Assembly (NCBI RefSeq): GCF_009765165.1
Contig: NZ_VLNU01000001.1
Location: forward strand, 2,159,001 to 2,223,000
Length of the DNA stretch: 64,000 nucleotides
Reading direction: 5' to 3'
Source: Lysobacter panacisoli
GTDB lineage: Bacteria; Pseudomonadota; Gammaproteobacteria; Xanthomonadales; Xanthomonadaceae
The notes under the pieces were generated by a model. It was not told the origin of the DNA. It saw only the letters and a program-made list of their open reading frames with translations, and ran no database searches. The translations under genes and the position numbers were made by a program. Positions 55,571 through 64,000 of this stretch are shown here, piece after piece. Numbering within the stretch: the first letter of the stretch is position 1; the number at the start of each line of letters is the position of its first letter.

Positions 55571-56329
55571 ATGAATACCGTCCTCATTACCGGCTGCTCC
55601 TCTGGCTACGGCCTGGAGACCGCCCGCCGCTTCCACGCGCAGGGATGGCGCGTGATCGCCACCATGCGCACGCCGCGCGCCGACCTGCTGCCCGTCGACG
55701 AGCGGATGGCGGTGGTCGCGCTCGACGTCACCCGACCCGACAGCATCACCGCTGCGCTGGAGCGCATCGGCCCACTCGACGTGCTGGTCAACAACGCCGG
55801 GATCGGATTGTTCGGCGCGTTCGAGGCCACGCCGATGACGACGGTGCGCGATGTGTTCGAGACCAACACTTTCGGCGTGATGGCGATGACGCAGGCGGTG
55901 ATCCCGCAGTTCCGCGCGCGACGCGCGGGCACGATCGTCAACGTCACCTCCAGCGCGACGCTGGCGCCGATGCCGCTGGTGGCGGCGTACACCGCGAGCA
56001 AGACCGCGATTGAAGGCTTCACCGCCTCGCTCGCGCACGAGCTGGGCGCGTTCGGTGTCGCGGTCAAACTGGTCGAGCCCGGCTATGCGCCGAGCACGCG
56101 CTTCACCGCCAACGGCGAGGAGCGGATGCGCGGACTGGTGCCGCCGGCGTACGCGGATTTCGCCCAGCAGGTGTTCGGCACGCTGACGCAGCTGAAGGAA
56201 GTGACGCGCGAATCGGATGTTGCCGACACGGTATGGCGCGCGGCCAACGACACCAGCGATCGGCTGCATTACCCGGCCGGCGCGGATGCGGTGGCGTTGG
56301 CGTCGCTGGGTGCGCGCGCGATGCGGTGA
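55571..56329 (+). CDS. Short-chain dehydrogenase/reductase (SDR)
   Basis: A classical SDR of 252 residues. The nucleotide-binding motif TGCSSGYG is at 7-14, NNAG in DVLVNNAGIGLFGAF, a catalytic Ser in NVTSSATL and YTASK near residue 140. The cofactor preference and substrate cannot be told; R33 in ATMRTPR suggests NADPH (inference). Its divergent AraC regulator is the only contextual clue. Confidence 0.9.
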   Translation: MNTVLITGCSSGYGLETARRFHAQGWRVIATMRTPRADLLPVDERMAVVALDVTRPDSITAALERIGPLDVLVNNAGIGLFGAFEATPMTTVRDVFETNTFGVMAMTQAVIPQFRARRAGTIVNVTSSATLAPMPLVAAYTASKTAIEGFTASLAHELGAFGVAVKLVEPGYAPSTRFTANGEERMRGLVPPAYADFAQQVFGTLTQLKEVTRESDVADTVWRAANDTSDRLHYPAGADAVALASLGARAMR

Positions 56330-56340
56330 TCGCAATGCGC

Positions 56341-58074
56341 TCAGTACAGTGCTTCGCCCGCCGCGCGGCGTTCGTGCGCGCGGAATGCGTCGAGGATGTG
56401 CTGGCGCAGTTCCTCGTCGTTCCACGGCTTGGTCAGGAAGCGGTAGATCGCGCCGCGATTGATCGCTTCGGTGATCGTCGCCAGGTCGGTGTAGCCGGAC
56501 AGCACCATGCGGATGGTGTCCGGGTAGAGATCGCGCACGCGGGTCAGGAACTCGGTGCCGCTCATGTCGGCCATGCGCTGGTCGGAGAGGATGACCTGCG
56601 CGGTGTTGCTGGCGAGCAGGTCGAAGGCTTCGCGCGTGCTGTTGGCGGTGAGGATCTGGTAGCCGTCGCGACGGAACAGGCGTACGAGTGAACGCAGCAC
56701 GTTCTCCTCGTCGTCGAGCAGGAGCAGCGTGCGTTCCGGGCGCGTGGCGGCGAACGCGCCCGGCAGCAGGAAGCGTTTGCGCACCAGATCGCCGAGCTGG
56801 TCGGCCGGCTGCGAAGGACTGAACAGGTAGCCCTGGAAGAAATCGCAGTGGTTGCGGCGCAGGAAGCCGAGTTCGGCTTCGCTCTCCACGCCCTTGGCGA
56901 TCACCTTCATGCCGAGCTGGTGGCCCATCGCGATGATGCCGCGCACGATCGCGGCGCTGCGCGGATCGCTGGCGACGTTGCGGATGAAGCTGCGATCGAT
57001 CTTGATGCGATCGAGCGGGTACTGGCCGAGCGCGGCGAAGCTGAGCCCGCCGAGGCCGAAATCCTGCACGGTCAGCGTAGCGCCGAGCGCGCGCAGTCCG
57101 GTCAACGTGTCGTGCACGCGGTGGCTGTCGGTGACCAGCACGCTTTCGGGAATCTCGAACTCCAGCGCGCTGCCCGGCAGGCCGAAGCGATGGAGCAGGG
57201 CACCGATGCGGTCCAGGCAGTCGCGCTGCACCAGCAGCGGGCCCGACAAGTGCACCGACATCGACAGGTAATCGAGTCCTTCGTCTCGCCACTGCGCGAG
57301 CTGTTCCGTCGCCGATTCCACCACCCACGCACCGAGTCGCGCGGCGAGGCCGACGCGGTTGATCGGTTCGAGGAACTGGCTCGGGCGCAGCAGGCCACGG
57401 TCGGTCTGCCAGCGCAGCAGTGCGGCGAAACCGGTCACGCCGCCGTCGTGCGCGGCGACCTGCGGTTGGTAGTACAGGCGGAACTCGCCGCGATCGATCG
57501 CCTCGACGAAACGCTGCGCGAGGCCGTCGCTCGGCGCGGAGCGGTCGGACGCGGCCGAGTACAGGCCGACGTTGTTGAGGCCGTCCAGCTTGACCCGGCG
57601 CAACGCTTCCTCGGCCTTCGACAGCAACGTCGCGGCGTTCGGTGCGTGGTCGGGGAACACGGCGATGCCGATCGAGAGCGTCACCGGCAGCGTGTACGGC
57701 GGGATCGACAGCGGCGTCTCGAACGCGTCGCGCAGGCGTTCGGCCAGTCCCGCGCCGTCGAGTTCGCCTTCGCGATAACCGATGCCGACCACGAACTCAT
57801 CGCTGGTCAGGCGCCAGATCCAACCGTCGCGCGGCACCGCGCGGCGGAGGCGCTGGGCGATCGCCGCCAGCGCCTGGTCGCCGGTGGCGGTGCCCATGTT
57901 GGTGTTGATCGACCGGAACATGTCCACGTCGATGTGCAGCAGCGCGATGCGACGCTTGGTCGCACCGGCGACCGCGAGGGCGGTCGCCAGGCTGGGGCCG
58001 TTGGCACCGAGACGGTGCAGGCCCGTGATGGGGTCTACCGCGGTATCGCCTGGATCGTCGTACCGCTGTGCCAT
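56341..58074 (-). CDS. GGDEF-EAL-REC protein with degenerate catalytic motifs
   Basis: The 577-residue cytoplasmic protein has a GGDEF domain (residues ~15-175), an EAL domain (~185-430) and a C-terminal receiver (~450-575). The GGDEF motif is TSDEF (near 90) with no RxxD inhibitory site. In the EAL domain the signature Glu is replaced (AALLRW for EALLRW, near 215), the metal Asn is His (SVHLSG), DDFG is QDFG and AEGVE is AKGVE. The receiver is intact (LLLLDDEEN; VILSDQRMADMSG; Lys in FLTKPW). It is probably a phosphorylation-controlled c-di-GMP sensor or scaffold and not an enzyme. It converges on the SDR gene. Confidence 0.9.
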   Translation of the reverse strand: MAQRYDDPGDTAVDPITGLHRLGANGPSLATALAVAGATKRRIALLHIDVDMFRSINTNMGTATGDQALAAIAQRLRRAVPRDGWIWRLTSDEFVVGIGYREGELDGAGLAERLRDAFETPLSIPPYTLPVTLSIGIAVFPDHAPNAATLLSKAEEALRRVKLDGLNNVGLYSAASDRSAPSDGLAQRFVEAIDRGEFRLYYQPQVAAHDGGVTGFAALLRWQTDRGLLRPSQFLEPINRVGLAARLGAWVVESATEQLAQWRDEGLDYLSMSVHLSGPLLVQRDCLDRIGALLHRFGLPGSALEFEIPESVLVTDSHRVHDTLTGLRALGATLTVQDFGLGGLSFAALGQYPLDRIKIDRSFIRNVASDPRSAAIVRGIIAMGHQLGMKVIAKGVESEAELGFLRRNHCDFFQGYLFSPSQPADQLGDLVRKRFLLPGAFAATRPERTLLLLDDEENVLRSLVRLFRRDGYQILTANSTREAFDLLASNTAQVILSDQRMADMSGTEFLTRVRDLYPDTIRMVLSGYTDLATITEAINRGAIYRFLTKPWNDEELRQHILDAFRAHERRAAGEALY

Positions 58075-58086
58075 GAAACCCTGGTG

Positions 58087-59511
58087 CTACTTGGTGCCGG
58101 TCGGGGGAGAGGCGGGCTGGCTGCCGAAATCGCCATCGGCCGACGCGGCGAGGTAGGCGAACACCGCGTAGGCCGCGACATTCTGCGCCAGCGCCTGCGG
58201 GTCGATTTTATCGAAGGTGTCGTCCGGGGTGTGGTGAAGATCGAAGTAATCGGTGCCGTCCTGGGCCAGTCGCGCCCACGCCACGCCGTTCTGGGCCGAA
58301 GGACCGACGTCCGGACCCGGGCCGCCCTGGCCCGGCGTGTAGGCGATGCCCAGCGGCTCCAGCACCTTGGCGATCTGCGCGTCGGCGGCCTTGGCGTGCT
58401 CCGGGGCGGAGCTGGAATAGGCGTAGATGCGGCCGGCGCCGAAGTCGCTCTCGGCGGCGATCTGGTGGCGGACCACCTGGTCGGCGTACTTCGCCGCGTA
58501 GGCCTTGCCGCCGTGCAGGCCCTGTTCCTCGTTGGAGAAGGCGACCACGCGGATGGTGCGCGCGGGGTGCTGCTTGAGGTCGCCGATGAGCTTGGCGGCG
58601 GCCATCGTCAGGCCAACGCCGGCGCCGTCGTCGATCGCGCCGGTGCCCAGGTCCCACGAATCGAGGTGCCCGCCGATCAGCACGACTTCCTCCGGCTTCT
58701 TCGAGCCGCGGATCTCGCCGACCACGTTCTGCGACGTGTAGGTGCCGTCCCAGCCGCAGTCCAGCGCGAGGCGCACCTTCACCGGGCCGCGTTCGAGCAG
58801 GCGGCGCAGCTGTTCGGCGTCCGGCACGGCCAGCGCGGCGGACGGAATCGGCGTCAGGCCTTCATCGAAACGGGTGATGCCGGTGTGCGGGTTGCGGTGC
58901 GAGTCCGTGCCGGCCGAGCGCATCAGGTAGGCGCTGGCGCCTGCGCGGATCGCAGCCGACGGGCCGCGGCTGCGCACGCGCGAGCCCGGGCCGTAGCCCG
59001 AACCGTCGCGGGCGCGTTCCATCTTGTAGTCGATGAAAGCGATCTTGCCGGCCAGCGAACCCGGGGCGGCCGCTTCGAGCGCGGCGAGGTCGGCGAAGCG
59101 CACGACTTCGGCTTCGACCGTACCGGCCGGGCTGCCGCCGAGTGCGGTCAGGTGCAGCGGCTGCATGTTCCTGCCGACCACCTGCGCCGACTCGCTGCGG
59201 CGTTCCCACTTCGGGAACGTGACCGGCTCGGTCCAGACCTTGTCGAAGCCCAGTTCCTTGAGCTTGGCCACGGCCCAGGCCACGGCGCGCGCATCGGCTT
59301 CGCTGCCTGCCAGGCGCGGGCCGACCTCGGTGGTCAGCGATTCGGTGATGCGATAGCCCAGGTCGCTGGCCAGCGCGGTTTCGCGCAGTTGCGCGGCGGT
59401 GGCGATGGCCTTGTCGGGAATGCGCGTCTCGCGTTGCGCGGCATCGGCAGGTGCGCCGATCGTGGCGGCGGTCAGGAGCGTGGCGATGGCCACCGACAGT
59501 GTTGCGCGCAT
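58087..59511 (-). CDS. Secreted M28-family zinc aminopeptidase
   Basis: The 474-residue protein has a signal peptide (LSVAIATLLTAATIGAPADA), a PA-like insert and an M28 domain with zinc ligands in GGHLDSWDLGTGAIDDGAG, the Glu pair in FSNEEQGLHGG, Asp in AAESDFGAG and His in DLHHTPDD. Length and plan match bacterial carboxypeptidase Q/PSMA-like enzymes. It acts in the periplasm or outside. It starts 136 bp from mscL and ends 12 bp before the GGDEF-EAL-REC gene. Confidence 0.9.
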   Translation of the reverse strand: MRATLSVAIATLLTAATIGAPADAAQRETRIPDKAIATAAQLRETALASDLGYRITESLTTEVGPRLAGSEADARAVAWAVAKLKELGFDKVWTEPVTFPKWERRSESAQVVGRNMQPLHLTALGGSPAGTVEAEVVRFADLAALEAAAPGSLAGKIAFIDYKMERARDGSGYGPGSRVRSRGPSAAIRAGASAYLMRSAGTDSHRNPHTGITRFDEGLTPIPSAALAVPDAEQLRRLLERGPVKVRLALDCGWDGTYTSQNVVGEIRGSKKPEEVVLIGGHLDSWDLGTGAIDDGAGVGLTMAAAKLIGDLKQHPARTIRVVAFSNEEQGLHGGKAYAAKYADQVVRHQIAAESDFGAGRIYAYSSSAPEHAKAADAQIAKVLEPLGIAYTPGQGGPGPDVGPSAQNGVAWARLAQDGTDYFDLHHTPDDTFDKIDPQALAQNVAAYAVFAYLAASADGDFGSQPASPPTGTK

Positions 59512-59647
59512 TCCGGTGATTCCCCCAAGGACGAAACGTCGAGCGTAGCAATTCGCCCGCCATCAGCAGGGTGTCGGTAGTCACGCGACGGTATTTGCAC
59601 GATCTGTCGTTTCGCGCGGCAGCGCCGGTGGCGTGCCGCGCGTGCGC

Positions 59648-60049
59648 TTACTTCTTCAGCAAGTCGCGGATCTCGCGCAGCAGCAGGACGTCTTCCGGCG
59701 TGGTCGGCGCGGCGGCAGGCGCGCGCACGCGGTTGTAGGCCTTGAGGAACAGGAAGATCACGAACGCGATCAGCACGAAATCGATGATCGTCTGGATGAA
59801 GATGCCGTACTTGATCGCCAGTTCCGCCGCGACTTCCTTGCCGGCCGAATCGAGCTGCGCCGACTTGATCACGTACTTCCAGTCGCTGACGCTCACGCCC
59901 TTGGTGAAGGCGCCGACCGCCGGCATGACGATGCCGTCCACCAGCGAGGTGACGATCTTGCCGAAGGCGGCGCCGATCACCACGCCGACCGCCAGGTCGA
60001 CCACGTTGCCGCGCGAAACGAATTCCTTGAACTCGGTGATCAGGCCCAT
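59648..60049 (-). CDS. mscL: Large-conductance mechanosensitive channel MscL
   Basis: MscL is the pentameric emergency-release channel opened by membrane tension. The 133-residue protein has the conserved N-terminus (GLITEFKEFVSRGNVVDLAV; GVVIGAAFGKIVTSLVDGIV), a periplasmic loop, TM2 (IIDFVLIAFVIFLFLKAYNR) and a C-terminal helix (EDVLLLREIRDLLKK). Length is typical. Confidence 0.97.
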   Translation of the reverse strand: MGLITEFKEFVSRGNVVDLAVGVVIGAAFGKIVTSLVDGIVMPAVGAFTKGVSVSDWKYVIKSAQLDSAGKEVAAELAIKYGIFIQTIIDFVLIAFVIFLFLKAYNRVRAPAAAPTTPEDVLLLREIRDLLKK

Positions 60050-60100
60050 GTCGGCGCTCTCTCCTGCGATGACGGAAGGGTTCGGCGGATGCCGGGGCGA

Positions 60101-60817
60101 CTATACCGCTGCGGCAACGATACGGCCCGAGTGCTCGGCGATGCCTTCCACGACGGCGTGGAAGCGGTCGCCCGGCTGCAGCGGGCCAACGCCGGCCGGC
60201 GTGCCCATGAAGATCAGGTCGCCCGCACGCAGCGCGTACAGGCGCGACAGCTCGTGCAGGATGTCCGGCACGGTCCAGATCAGGTCGGCCAGCGAACCCT
60301 GCTGCCGGGTCTCGCCATTGATCGCCAGACTGATGCGGCGATCGCCGAGTTCGCCGACCTGCGCCTTCGGCACGATCGCGCTGATCGGCGCGGCGTGGTC
60401 GAAGGATTTGCCGGTGTCCCAGGGCAATCCCTTGGCCTTGGCCGCGCCCTGCAGGTCGCGGCGGGTGAGGTCGAGTCCGACCGCGTAGCCGTAGATCAGG
60501 CGTTCGGCATCGGCCGGATCGAGCACGCCCGCGGGCGCGTCGTGGCCGAGCGCGACCACCAGCTCGACTTCGTGATGCAGGTCCTGCGTGCCCGGCGGAT
60601 ACGGCACGTCGGCCTGCAGCGCGATCGCATCGGCGGGCTTGAGGAAGAAGACGGGCGTGCCGCGTTCGGCGCGCGACGCGGGTGCGGTCGCGCCCATCTC
60701 GCGGGCGTGGTCGGCGAAGTTGCGGCCGACGCAGTAGATGCGGTGGACCGGGAATGTCTGGTCCGTGCCGCGGACGGGGACGCGCGGTTGCGGCGGGGCC
60801 GCGATGACGTCGCCCAT
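60101..60817 (-). CDS. Fumarylacetoacetate hydrolase-family protein
   Basis: The 238-residue protein is the small FAH type (acylpyruvase/FAHD1-like, about 220-240 residues). Metal ligands are seen in LHHEVELVVALG and a downstream Asp (YAVGLDLTRRDLQGAAKAKG); other signatures are IYCVGRNFADHAREMG and LIFMGTPAGVGPLQPGD. It likely hydrolyses or decarboxylates an acylpyruvate or oxaloacetate; the exact substrate is unknown. The ATG at 60817 starts 4 bp after the next gene's stop. Confidence 0.88.
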   Translation of the reverse strand: MGDVIAAPPQPRVPVRGTDQTFPVHRIYCVGRNFADHAREMGATAPASRAERGTPVFFLKPADAIALQADVPYPPGTQDLHHEVELVVALGHDAPAGVLDPADAERLIYGYAVGLDLTRRDLQGAAKAKGLPWDTGKSFDHAAPISAIVPKAQVGELGDRRISLAINGETRQQGSLADLIWTVPDILHELSRLYALRAGDLIFMGTPAGVGPLQPGDRFHAVVEGIAEHSGRIVAAAV

Positions 60818-60821
60818 GCGC

Positions 60822-61139
60822 TTACAGCGCGTTGGTGTGGCGTTCGCGGCGCTCGGCTTCCAGCACCGGCTGGCCGACCACGCGGAACTCGCCCTCGACC
60901 ACGCGCGCATCGCGCGCGATCGGCTTGCCACGCTGCTTCCACAGCTTGTACACGATGCCCGCGGCGATCATGGCCGCACCGAGCACGACCGAGAACGCCA
61001 CCAGCACCGCCAGCACGCCCAGGCCGACCACGCCGAGCGCGAACCGCAGCAGGCGATGACGCGGCTTGCGCGGCTCGAACGCCGAACGCACGCGCGAATG
61101 GAAGTGGGAAGTACCGAAGCGGAAGGTCTGGGCGAACAT
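60822..61139 (-). CDS. Small single-pass membrane protein of unknown function
   Basis: A 105-residue protein with a basic N-terminal region (RKPRHRLLRF), one or two membrane helices (ALGVVGLGVLAVLVAFSVVL; GAAMIAAGIVYKLWKQRGK) and a short charged tail (VVEGEFRVV). I do not recognise the family. It appears co-transcribed with the FAH gene (4-bp gap). The ATG at 61139 is preferred over an upstream alternative. Confidence 0.65.
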   Translation of the reverse strand: MFAQTFRFGTSHFHSRVRSAFEPRKPRHRLLRFALGVVGLGVLAVLVAFSVVLGAAMIAAGIVYKLWKQRGKPIARDARVVEGEFRVVGQPVLEAERRERHTNAL

Positions 61140-61199
61140 TGCAGTACGTCGTGACACAATGCGGCGCGAACGCCGGGGCAAGCGAGTATCGGGCCAGCC

Positions 61200-61580
61200 A
61201 TGACCGAGGGTGTGAGAACTTCGTTAAGCAATTCGCACGCCACGGGGCCCGGAAGGACCCCGTTGCTGGGGCTGGAACGCTTGCCGGACGGGGCTTTCGC
61301 CGAGGTCGAGGTGGTCATCGACGGGGATGCGGAATCGCTGATTCTGTATCGTGACGGCGATCACGTGCGAGCGTGGCTCAACATCTGCCCGCACGCCGGC
61401 CGCCGCCTCGACTGGGCGCCGGGCCAGTTCCTCAAGAGCAAGGAAGGCCTGCTCGTCTGCGCCGCGCATGGCGCCAGTTTCGAACTCGCACAAGGCGAAT
61501 GCGTCGCCGGGCCGTGCCGCGGCGAATCGCTGCGCACGGTGGTCGTGAACGTGCGCGACGGAGCGGTGTGGCTGGATTGA
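61200..61580 (+). CDS. Rieske [2Fe-2S] ferredoxin-like protein
   Basis: The 126-residue protein carries both Rieske ligand pairs: C63-P-H65 (CPHAGRRL) and C87-A-A-H90 (CAAHGASF), with a ~22-residue spacing as in small Rieske ferredoxins. No membrane segment or oxygenase domain is present, so it is likely a soluble electron carrier or a redox subunit. It is divergent from the membrane-protein gene; no partner oxygenase is nearby. Confidence 0.88.
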   Translation: MTEGVRTSLSNSHATGPGRTPLLGLERLPDGAFAEVEVVIDGDAESLILYRDGDHVRAWLNICPHAGRRLDWAPGQFLKSKEGLLVCAAHGASFELAQGECVAGPCRGESLRTVVVNVRDGAVWLD

Positions 61581-61630
61581 TTCAAGCCGGCATGTGAGTC
61601 AGCGTGCCGCGGACGATCGCAACACCGCGA

Positions 61631-63478
61631 TCAGAACATCAGATTGACCATCACCACGATCACCACCGTGTAGATCAGCGACAGCGGGCCGCCGATCTTC
61701 CATAGCTCCTTGCCGGTGTAGCCGGCGGGGCCGGTGATCATCGAGATGACCGGGTTGGATGCGGTCATGAAGTTGTTGGACGCCGACAGCGCGACGATCA
61801 GCGCGAACGAGGTCGGGTTGCCGCCCGCGGCGAGCGCGAGGTTCACCGCCAGCGGCACGGTGACGATGGTCGCGCCGACGTGGCTGATCACCAGTGAGAA
61901 GAGCGTGGTGAACAGTCCCAGCAGGATTTCCAGCAGCCACACCGGAGTGCCGGTGGGCAATCGTTCGATGGTGTGTCCGGCGACCCACGCCGCCGCGCCG
62001 CTGGAATCCATCGCCCATCCCAGCGGGATCAGGCACGCCATCAGGAAGACGGTCTTCCAGTTGATCGCCGCGTAGGCTTCGTCGATGTGGATCACGCCGG
62101 CGATGAGCATGCCGGCTACGCCGGTCATCAGCGCGATCGACACCGGCAGGCGCGAGGACAGCGCCAGCAACATGGCGACGGCGAAGATCGCCATCGCGAT
62201 CTTGAACTTGTGCGGACGCTGCTCGCCCTTGGGGTAGTCGGTGACGACCACCAGGTCCTTGCTCTCCGCCGCCTCGCCAAGGTCGGTCCAGATGCTGTGG
62301 AAGACCAGCATGTCGCCGGCGCGCAGGCTCACGTCGCGCACGTTCTCGCGCAGCACGGTCTTGTCGCGGTTGATCGCCAGCAGGCTCAGGCCCATCTGCT
62401 TGCGCAGCTGCAGCGCGCGTCCGGTCTTGCCGATGAAGTTGGACGTCGCCGGCACCACTGCTTCGGAGATGCCGGCACGGCTGGGATTGAACAGGTCGCC
62501 GAAGTTGCGCAGGCGCGCGGACAGGCGCAGGAAATGATTCTGCGCGAAGTCGCTGATCTGCTGGCGCGGGCCCATCGCGCCGAGCACGCTGCCGACCCAG
62601 ATACGCGTGTCGGCCGGCGGCGCCAGGCGCGATTCGTTGTCGCTCTTGAGCGCCAGGAACAGCGGCGCACCGCGCAGCGCTTCGGCTTCGCCGAGCGACA
62701 TGCCGACCAGCGGGCTGTCGGCGGTGACGGTGAGTTCGTACACGTCGCCGTCGATGCCATAGGCCTTGGCGAAGTAACTCTGCGTGCGTGCAGGCGTCGC
62801 ACCCTTGCCGTCGTCGGTGTCGTCCTTGCTCAGGCGTTTGTCGCCGAAGAAATGGAAGTACGCCAGCGACGCGGCCAACAGCGCCAGGCCGATCGGCAGC
62901 GGCGCGAACATCTTCAGCGGTTCCAGCGTCGCAGCGCCCGAGGGCAGGTTGCTGTTGGCCGCGAGCAGAAGGTCGTTGAGCAGGATCAGCGGCGAATTGC
63001 CGACCATCGTCAGCGCACCGCCCATGACGATGGCGGCGGCGATCGGCAACAGCAGGCGCGGCAGGCTCAGGCCGGTGCGCGAGGACAACCGCGCGGCGAC
63101 GGGCATGTACAACGCCATCACCGACGGGTTCTGCATGATCGAGGAGTTGAGGCCGGCCACCGCGCTGGTGAGCAGCAGCAGTCGCTGTTCCATGCCCTTA
63201 GCGCGCCGCAGCAGCCAGCCAGCGAGGCGATTGAGTGCGCCGGTGCGATCCAGACCCGCGCCGAGGATCATCGTCGCGATGATGCTGATGACGGCGTTAC
63301 CGGAGAAGCCGTTGAACAGTTCGTCGGGTTCGACCAGTCCCGACAGGCCCAGCAGGACCAGTACCACCAGGGCCACGACGTCGGCGCGGATGCGCTCGAA
63401 CAGGAACATCACCATCGTGAAGCCCACCAGCCCGAGCACGAGCTTCATGTCGGTGGTGAGCGTCAGCGCAGTGTCCAT
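61631..63478 (-). CDS. SLC13/DASS-type anion transporter with TrkA_C domains
   Basis: The 615-residue inner-membrane protein has about ten or more membrane segments in two halves, with NPS/SNP-type loops (SSIMQNPSVMALYMPV; TMVGNSPLILLNDL; SNNFMTASNPVISMIT). A central cytoplasmic region (about residues 235-405) resembles two TrkA_C/RCK_C ligand domains (YELTVTADSPLVGMSLGEAE; VSLRAGDMLVFHSIW). Such proteins transport sulfate or other divalent anions; the substrate is not certain. Confidence 0.85.
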   Translation of the reverse strand: MDTALTLTTDMKLVLGLVGFTMVMFLFERIRADVVALVVLVLLGLSGLVEPDELFNGFSGNAVISIIATMILGAGLDRTGALNRLAGWLLRRAKGMEQRLLLLTSAVAGLNSSIMQNPSVMALYMPVAARLSSRTGLSLPRLLLPIAAAIVMGGALTMVGNSPLILLNDLLLAANSNLPSGAATLEPLKMFAPLPIGLALLAASLAYFHFFGDKRLSKDDTDDGKGATPARTQSYFAKAYGIDGDVYELTVTADSPLVGMSLGEAEALRGAPLFLALKSDNESRLAPPADTRIWVGSVLGAMGPRQQISDFAQNHFLRLSARLRNFGDLFNPSRAGISEAVVPATSNFIGKTGRALQLRKQMGLSLLAINRDKTVLRENVRDVSLRAGDMLVFHSIWTDLGEAAESKDLVVVTDYPKGEQRPHKFKIAMAIFAVAMLLALSSRLPVSIALMTGVAGMLIAGVIHIDEAYAAINWKTVFLMACLIPLGWAMDSSGAAAWVAGHTIERLPTGTPVWLLEILLGLFTTLFSLVISHVGATIVTVPLAVNLALAAGGNPTSFALIVALSASNNFMTASNPVISMITGPAGYTGKELWKIGGPLSLIYTVVIVVMVNLMF

Positions 63479-63514
63479 GCCGGGGCGATCTGTCTCTCTC
63501 GTTCGTTCGTATCG

Positions 63515-64000
63515 TCAGCGACGGTCGTAGAGCAGGTCCCACACCCCGTGGCCGAGCTTCTGGCCGCGGGTTTCGAAGTGGGTCTGCGGTCGCCACGGCG
63601 GCCGCTCGACGCTTCCGCGCGGACCGGCGCGATTGACCAGGCCGGAAGTCGCGTCGAGCACGTCCCACATCTGCTCTGCATAGTCCTGCCAATCGGTGGC
63701 GAGGTGCAAGCGTCCGCCGATCGCCAGCTTGCTCGCCAGCAGGGCGGCGAACTCGGGCTGGACCAGCCGGCGCTTGTTGTGGCGCTTCTTGTGCCACGGA
63801 TCGGGGAAGTAGATGCGGATCTCGTCGAGCGAGCCGTCGGCGATCTCGTTGCGCAGCACTTCGACCGCGTCGTGGTGGTAGACGCGCACGTTGCCGGCGT
63901 CGTCCTGCGCGAGCGCGTTGAGCAGCCGGCCCACGCCGGGCGCGTGGACTTCGATGCCGATGAGGTCGCGTTCGTGGTCGTTCTGCGCAGCGAAGCGCAG
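63515..64000 (-). CDS. trmB: tRNA (guanine-N7)-methyltransferase TrmB (3' part)
   Basis: TrmB makes m7G46 in tRNA. The visible 161 codons contain the family motif [52 protein letters not shown] and the terminal [20 protein letters not shown]. The frame runs unbroken to the window edge ([12 protein letters not shown] is in frame), so the N-terminal SAM-binding part lies outside. Confidence 0.93.
   Translation of the reverse strand: MRFAAQNDHERDLIGIEVHAPGVGRLLNALAQDDAGNVRVYHHDAVEVLRNEIADGSLDEIRIYFPDPWHKKRHNKRRLVQPEFAALLASKLAIGGRLHLATDWQDYAEQMWDVLDATSGLVNRAGPRGSVERPPWRPQTHFETRGQKLGHGVWDLLYDRR

Overview
The window is about 64 kb of very GC-rich, densely packed proteobacterial DNA. Roughly the first 47 kb is an almost complete polar-flagellum and chemotaxis locus of the gammaproteobacterial FleQ/RpoN/FliA type. 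Gene order (flhB-flhA-flhF-flhG-fliA-cheY-cheZ-cheA; fliE-K; fliL-R; rpoN next to fleQ; a PilZ gene after fliS), GC content and the dispersed palindromic repeats point to the Xanthomonadaceae, probably a Lysobacter/Luteimonas-like genus. The genus is inferred from memory of this family, not from a search.

Layout, read right to left because nearly all flagellar genes are on the minus strand: cheV (43.8-44.7 kb); rod, hook and ring genes flgB-flgL (43.6-33.1 kb); flagellin fliC (32.8-31.6 kb); cap and chaperones fliD-fliS-fliT-like-PilZ (31.4-28.8 kb); a LuxR-type response regulator (28.6-28.0 kb); the regulators rpoN, a single-domain response regulator and fleQ (27.0-23.7 kb); basal body and export genes fliE-fliK (22.5-15.3 kb); switch and export gate fliL-fliR (14.9-10.2 kb); flhB-flhA-flhF-flhG-fliA-cheY-cheZ-cheA (10.0-0 kb). 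Divergent from cheV on the plus strand lie flgA, flgM, flgN and a soluble histidine kinase (45.0-47.7 kb).

The regulatory logic can be read from promoters. Four sigma-54 (-24/-12) elements lie 32-38 bp before the start codons of fliE, flgB, flhB and flgA. Four sigma-28 candidates (T[CA]AA-N15-[GA]CCG) precede fliC, flgM and cheV and overlap the cheA stop at the window edge. RpoN and FleQ are encoded inside the locus, so FleQ/RpoN would switch on the basal body, hook and export genes, and FliA would switch on flagellin and late chemotaxis genes after FlgM is secreted. Most genes overlap by 4 bases and are probably translationally coupled.

From 47.9 kb on the content is unrelated to flagella: a DUF2946 protein with a TonB-dependent receptor (possibly copper), a large autotransporter, an AraC regulator divergent from a short-chain dehydrogenase, a GGDEF-EAL-REC protein whose catalytic motifs are degenerate, an M28 peptidase, MscL, an FAH-family hydrolase, a small membrane protein, a Rieske protein, an SLC13-type transporter and the 3' part of trmB.

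The intergenic spaces are crowded with at least four families of palindromic repeats (called A, B, C and E here). Around fleQ a ~370-bp composite element (E) occurs twice with a duplicated 108-bp copy of the fleQ 3' end between the copies, and a third time upstream of rpoN. Repeat sequence also appears to have entered coding regions (flgI signal peptide, fliP start codon, perhaps fliO). No tRNA, rRNA, CRISPR array, transposase, integrase or prophage gene was seen.
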